A DNA stretch of 64,000 nucleotides from an uncultured Flavonifractor sp. GTDB taxonomy: Bacteria > Bacillota > Clostridia > Oscillospirales > Oscillospiraceae. The notes under the pieces were generated by a model that ran no database searches, was not told the origin of the DNA, and saw only the letters and a list, made by a program, of their open reading frames with translations. Of the stretch, positions 63,964 to 64,000 are shown piece after piece. The stretch's first letter is position 1, and every line of letters begins with the position of its first letter. The DNA lies in assembly GCF_944385615.1 (NCBI RefSeq), contig NZ_CALWXV010000002.1:57285-121284 (forward strand), written 5' to 3'. The position numbers were made by a program, and so were the translations under genes.

Positions 63964-64000
63964 ATGCGCCGTCCAAAGGAGTATGTAGCCGATAGGTTGT

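Overview
This window is an ordinary chromosomal stretch, dense with genes, from what looks like an endospore-forming member of the Clostridia. The gene content and moderately GC-rich, Bacillota-style signals suggest Oscillospiraceae/Ruminococcaceae, near Flavonifractor, Lawsonibacter or Pseudoflavonifractor; this placement is inference. Supporting signs are sigH, spoIVA, yunB and a SleC-like cortex-lytic gene set, strong AGGAGG ribosome binding sites, TTGACA/TATAAT-type promoters, GAAC-N4-GTTC LexA boxes and frequent TTG start codons. I found no tRNA, rRNA, CRISPR array, insertion sequence or prophage. No gap between genes exceeds about 250 bases.

Layout. 1-5.5 kb: histidine operon hisG-D-B-H-A-F-(80-aa unknown)-I-E. 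hisZ, hisC and the histidinol-phosphatase are not in view. 5.6-7.75 kb (minus): a sporulation/germination-type cassette in which a SleC-like spore cortex-lytic enzyme is split by one in-frame stop, followed by a small peptidoglycan-binding protein. 7.9-12 kb: Holliday-junction genes ruvC-ruvA-(small unknown)-ruvB, then glmM. 12.1-14.6 kb: sigH, a zinc-ribbon protein and spoIVA. 14.8-18.3 kb (minus): a three-subunit molybdenum hydroxylase. 18.5-22.2 kb (minus): a 1240-aa secreted M14 carboxypeptidase with S-layer anchor. 22.5-26 kb: a Crp/Fnr-family regulator divergent from leuCDB. 26.2-29 kb: coaX, an ECF vitamin-uptake S component and a class I aminotransferase.

29.3-38.5 kb: murD, three tandem M42 aminopeptidase genes, a PLP 'aluminium resistance' family protein, yunB, a VanZ-like protein and ligA. 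38.5-40 kb (minus): a tandem-domain PPK2 kinase. 40.2-42 kb: rex overlapping a secreted SLH-like protein gene. 42-44.5 kb (minus): an ArsR/SmtB sensor, a separate HMA metallochaperone and a Zn/Cd-type P1B ATPase, with a clear promoter and operator. 44.7 kb: a flavin-nucleotide-binding oxidase-like protein. 45-52.3 kb (minus): an apparent SOS operon uvrB-membrane protein-aldo/keto reductase-CPCC protein-uvrA. 52.3-53.7 kb (minus): radC and pyrE.

53.9-57 kb: a small-multidrug-export-like membrane protein, a small unknown and recD2. 57.1-58.9 kb (minus): tsaE-tsaB-upp. 59-63.9 kb: a SEDS (FtsW/RodA) protein, the M16 pair YmfF/YmfH and lgt.

How they work together: most units are house-keeping biosynthesis (His, Leu, pyrimidine salvage, CoA), DNA repair (RuvABC, UvrAB, RadC, RecD2, LigA) and envelope/spore functions. 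The most unusual points are the in-frame fission of the sleC-like gene, the tandem M42 trio in which the middle copy has Lys at the expected general-base position, the non-repair genes inside the SOS-controlled uvrB-uvrA operon, and several strong unassigned palindromes in divergent promoter regions (53773-53794 and 58938-58966).
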